Below are positions 63,476 to 64,000 of a DNA stretch of 64,000 bases, piece after piece. The stretch covers positions 372,001-436,000 of the forward strand of contig NZ_CAJGBN010000023.1 in the NCBI RefSeq assembly GCF_904426505.1, in the 5' to 3' direction. This stretch comes from Rubrivivax sp. A210. Its GTDB lineage: Bacteria; Pseudomonadota; Gammaproteobacteria; Burkholderiales; Burkholderiaceae_C. The position numbers were made by a program, and so were the translations under genes. Position 1 is the first letter of the stretch. Each line of letters begins with the position of its first letter. Below the pieces are notes generated by a model. That model saw nothing but the letters and a program-made list of their open reading frames with translations, was not told the origin of the DNA and made no database searches.

Positions 63476-64000
63476 TTATTTCCAGCCGGCGCGGTCGTAG
63501 ACGCGCTGGGCCAGCGCCGCGTTCTTCGCCAGCTCGCCCACGGCCAGGGTGTCGGCGCGGAAGCTGCCCAGCTTGTCCAGCGCCGGGTTCTTCGCCACCG
63601 CGGTCTTGACCACCGGCCACTCGTTGTTGCCGTCGGCGAAATAGACCTGGGCCTCGTCGCTGGCCAGGTATTCGAGGAACTTCACCGCCGCGGCCTTGTT
63701 CGGCGCGTGCTTCAGGATGCCGGCGCCCGAGACGTTGACGTGCGCGCCCCAGCTGGCCTGGTTGGGCCACACCACGGCCAGCTTGGACCAGGCCTCCTGG
63801 TCGGCCGCCGCGGAGGACCGCATCATGCGCGCCACGTAATAGGTGTTGGCCAGGGCCACGCCGCATTCGCCGGCGGCCACCGACTTGAGCTGGTCGGTGT
63901 CGCCACCGCGCGGCGGGCGCGCGAAATTGGCCACCAGGCCGCGTGCCCAGGCTTCGGTGGCGGCCTCGCCGGCATGGGCGATGAAGGCGCCGCCCAGCGA
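63476..64000 (-). CDS. fbpA: Fe(3+)-binding periplasmic protein, C-terminal part (5' end outside window)
   Basis: The last 174 codons of a periplasmic iron-binding protein; the beginning is beyond position 64000. The visible reading frame continues open to the window edge. GECGVALANTYYVARMM contains the adjacent Tyr pair that binds ferric iron in FbpA proteins. NQASWGAHVNVSGAGILKHA and FLEYLASDEAQVYFADGNNEWPV are typical C-lobe segments. The stop is TAA at 63478-63476. It is convergent with fbpB; an ordinary fbpA-fbpB-fbpC operon has been rearranged here into three orientations. Confidence 0.92.
   Translation of the reverse strand, partial: SLGGAFIAHAGEAATEAWARGLVANFARPPRGGDTDQLKSVAAGECGVALANTYYVARMMRSSAAADQEAWSKLAVVWPNQASWGAHVNVSGAGILKHAPNKAAAVKFLEYLASDEAQVYFADGNNEWPVVKTAVAKNPALDKLGSFRADTLAVGELAKNAALAQRVYDRAGWK

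Overview
The window reads as an uninterrupted piece of chromosome from a high-GC betaproteobacterium of the order Burkholderiales. The gene families and the order rpmH-rnpA-yidD-yidC-mnmE beside dnaA-dnaN-gyrB fit the Rubrivivax/Leptothrix/Ideonella/Roseateles-type lineages. That placement is inferred from gene content and remembered gene order, not from a database comparison. I see no tRNA, rRNA, CRISPR array, insertion sequence or prophage. Most genes are packed with ATGA/GTGA/TTGA stop-start overlaps.

Layout. 1-2.1 kb: lptC-kdsC-kdsD (LPS transport and Kdo synthesis), divergent from a Kef-type K+/H+ antiporter, then apt and a PEP-CTERM exported protein. 5.7-10.0 kb: mnmE, yidC, yidD, rnpA and rpmH on the minus strand. 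10.0-15.8 kb: the probable replication origin and dnaA-dnaN-gyrB on the plus strand. Consensus DnaA boxes lie in the rpmH-dnaA gap, in the dnaA-dnaN gap and, unusually, as an inverted pair inside rnpA. A probably frameshifted small gene follows gyrB. 16.3-30.3 kb: a signalling region with a MASE1/CHASE/PAS histidine kinase, a LuxR-type and a Crp-type regulator, a TlpA-like thioredoxin, a DnaQ-like exonuclease, a DUF2721 protein, a multi-PAS hybrid kinase, a degenerate REC-GGDEF protein and a ProQ-domain protein. 30.3-33.2 kb: an FAD oxidoreductase, a hemolysin-III family protein and a second PEP-CTERM protein.

33.2-44.2 kb is a divergent phosphonate cluster. A GntR/FCD regulator, phosphonoacetate hydrolase (phnA), phosphonoacetaldehyde dehydrogenase (phnY), a PhnZ-like HD protein and an EamA permease read left. 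A 2-aminoethylphosphonate ABC transporter, the transaminase phnW, a HAD hydrolase and an unknown 119-aa protein read right. Together PhnW, PhnY and PhnA convert 2-aminoethylphosphonate to alanine, acetate and phosphate.

44.2-55.3 kb: recG (with an in-frame repeat-like insert), queA, an uncharacterised lipoprotein/outer-membrane-protein pair, tgt, and a cyclase-like/ATPase/TPR signalling protein. 55.3-60.6 kb: a small lipoprotein, rlmJ, an AbrB-family membrane protein, a MOSC protein and GTP-dependent PEP carboxykinase. 60.6-64.0 kb: a Fur-box-controlled ferric-iron ABC transporter (fbpC, divergent fbpB, and the C-terminal part of fbpA running off the window).

The items most worth following up are the DnaA-box pair inside rnpA, the PhnZ-like oxygenase lacking an obvious hydroxylase partner, the lipoprotein/barrel pair between queA and tgt, the nested palindromic element at 28172-28276, and two signalling proteins that have lost catalytic residues.
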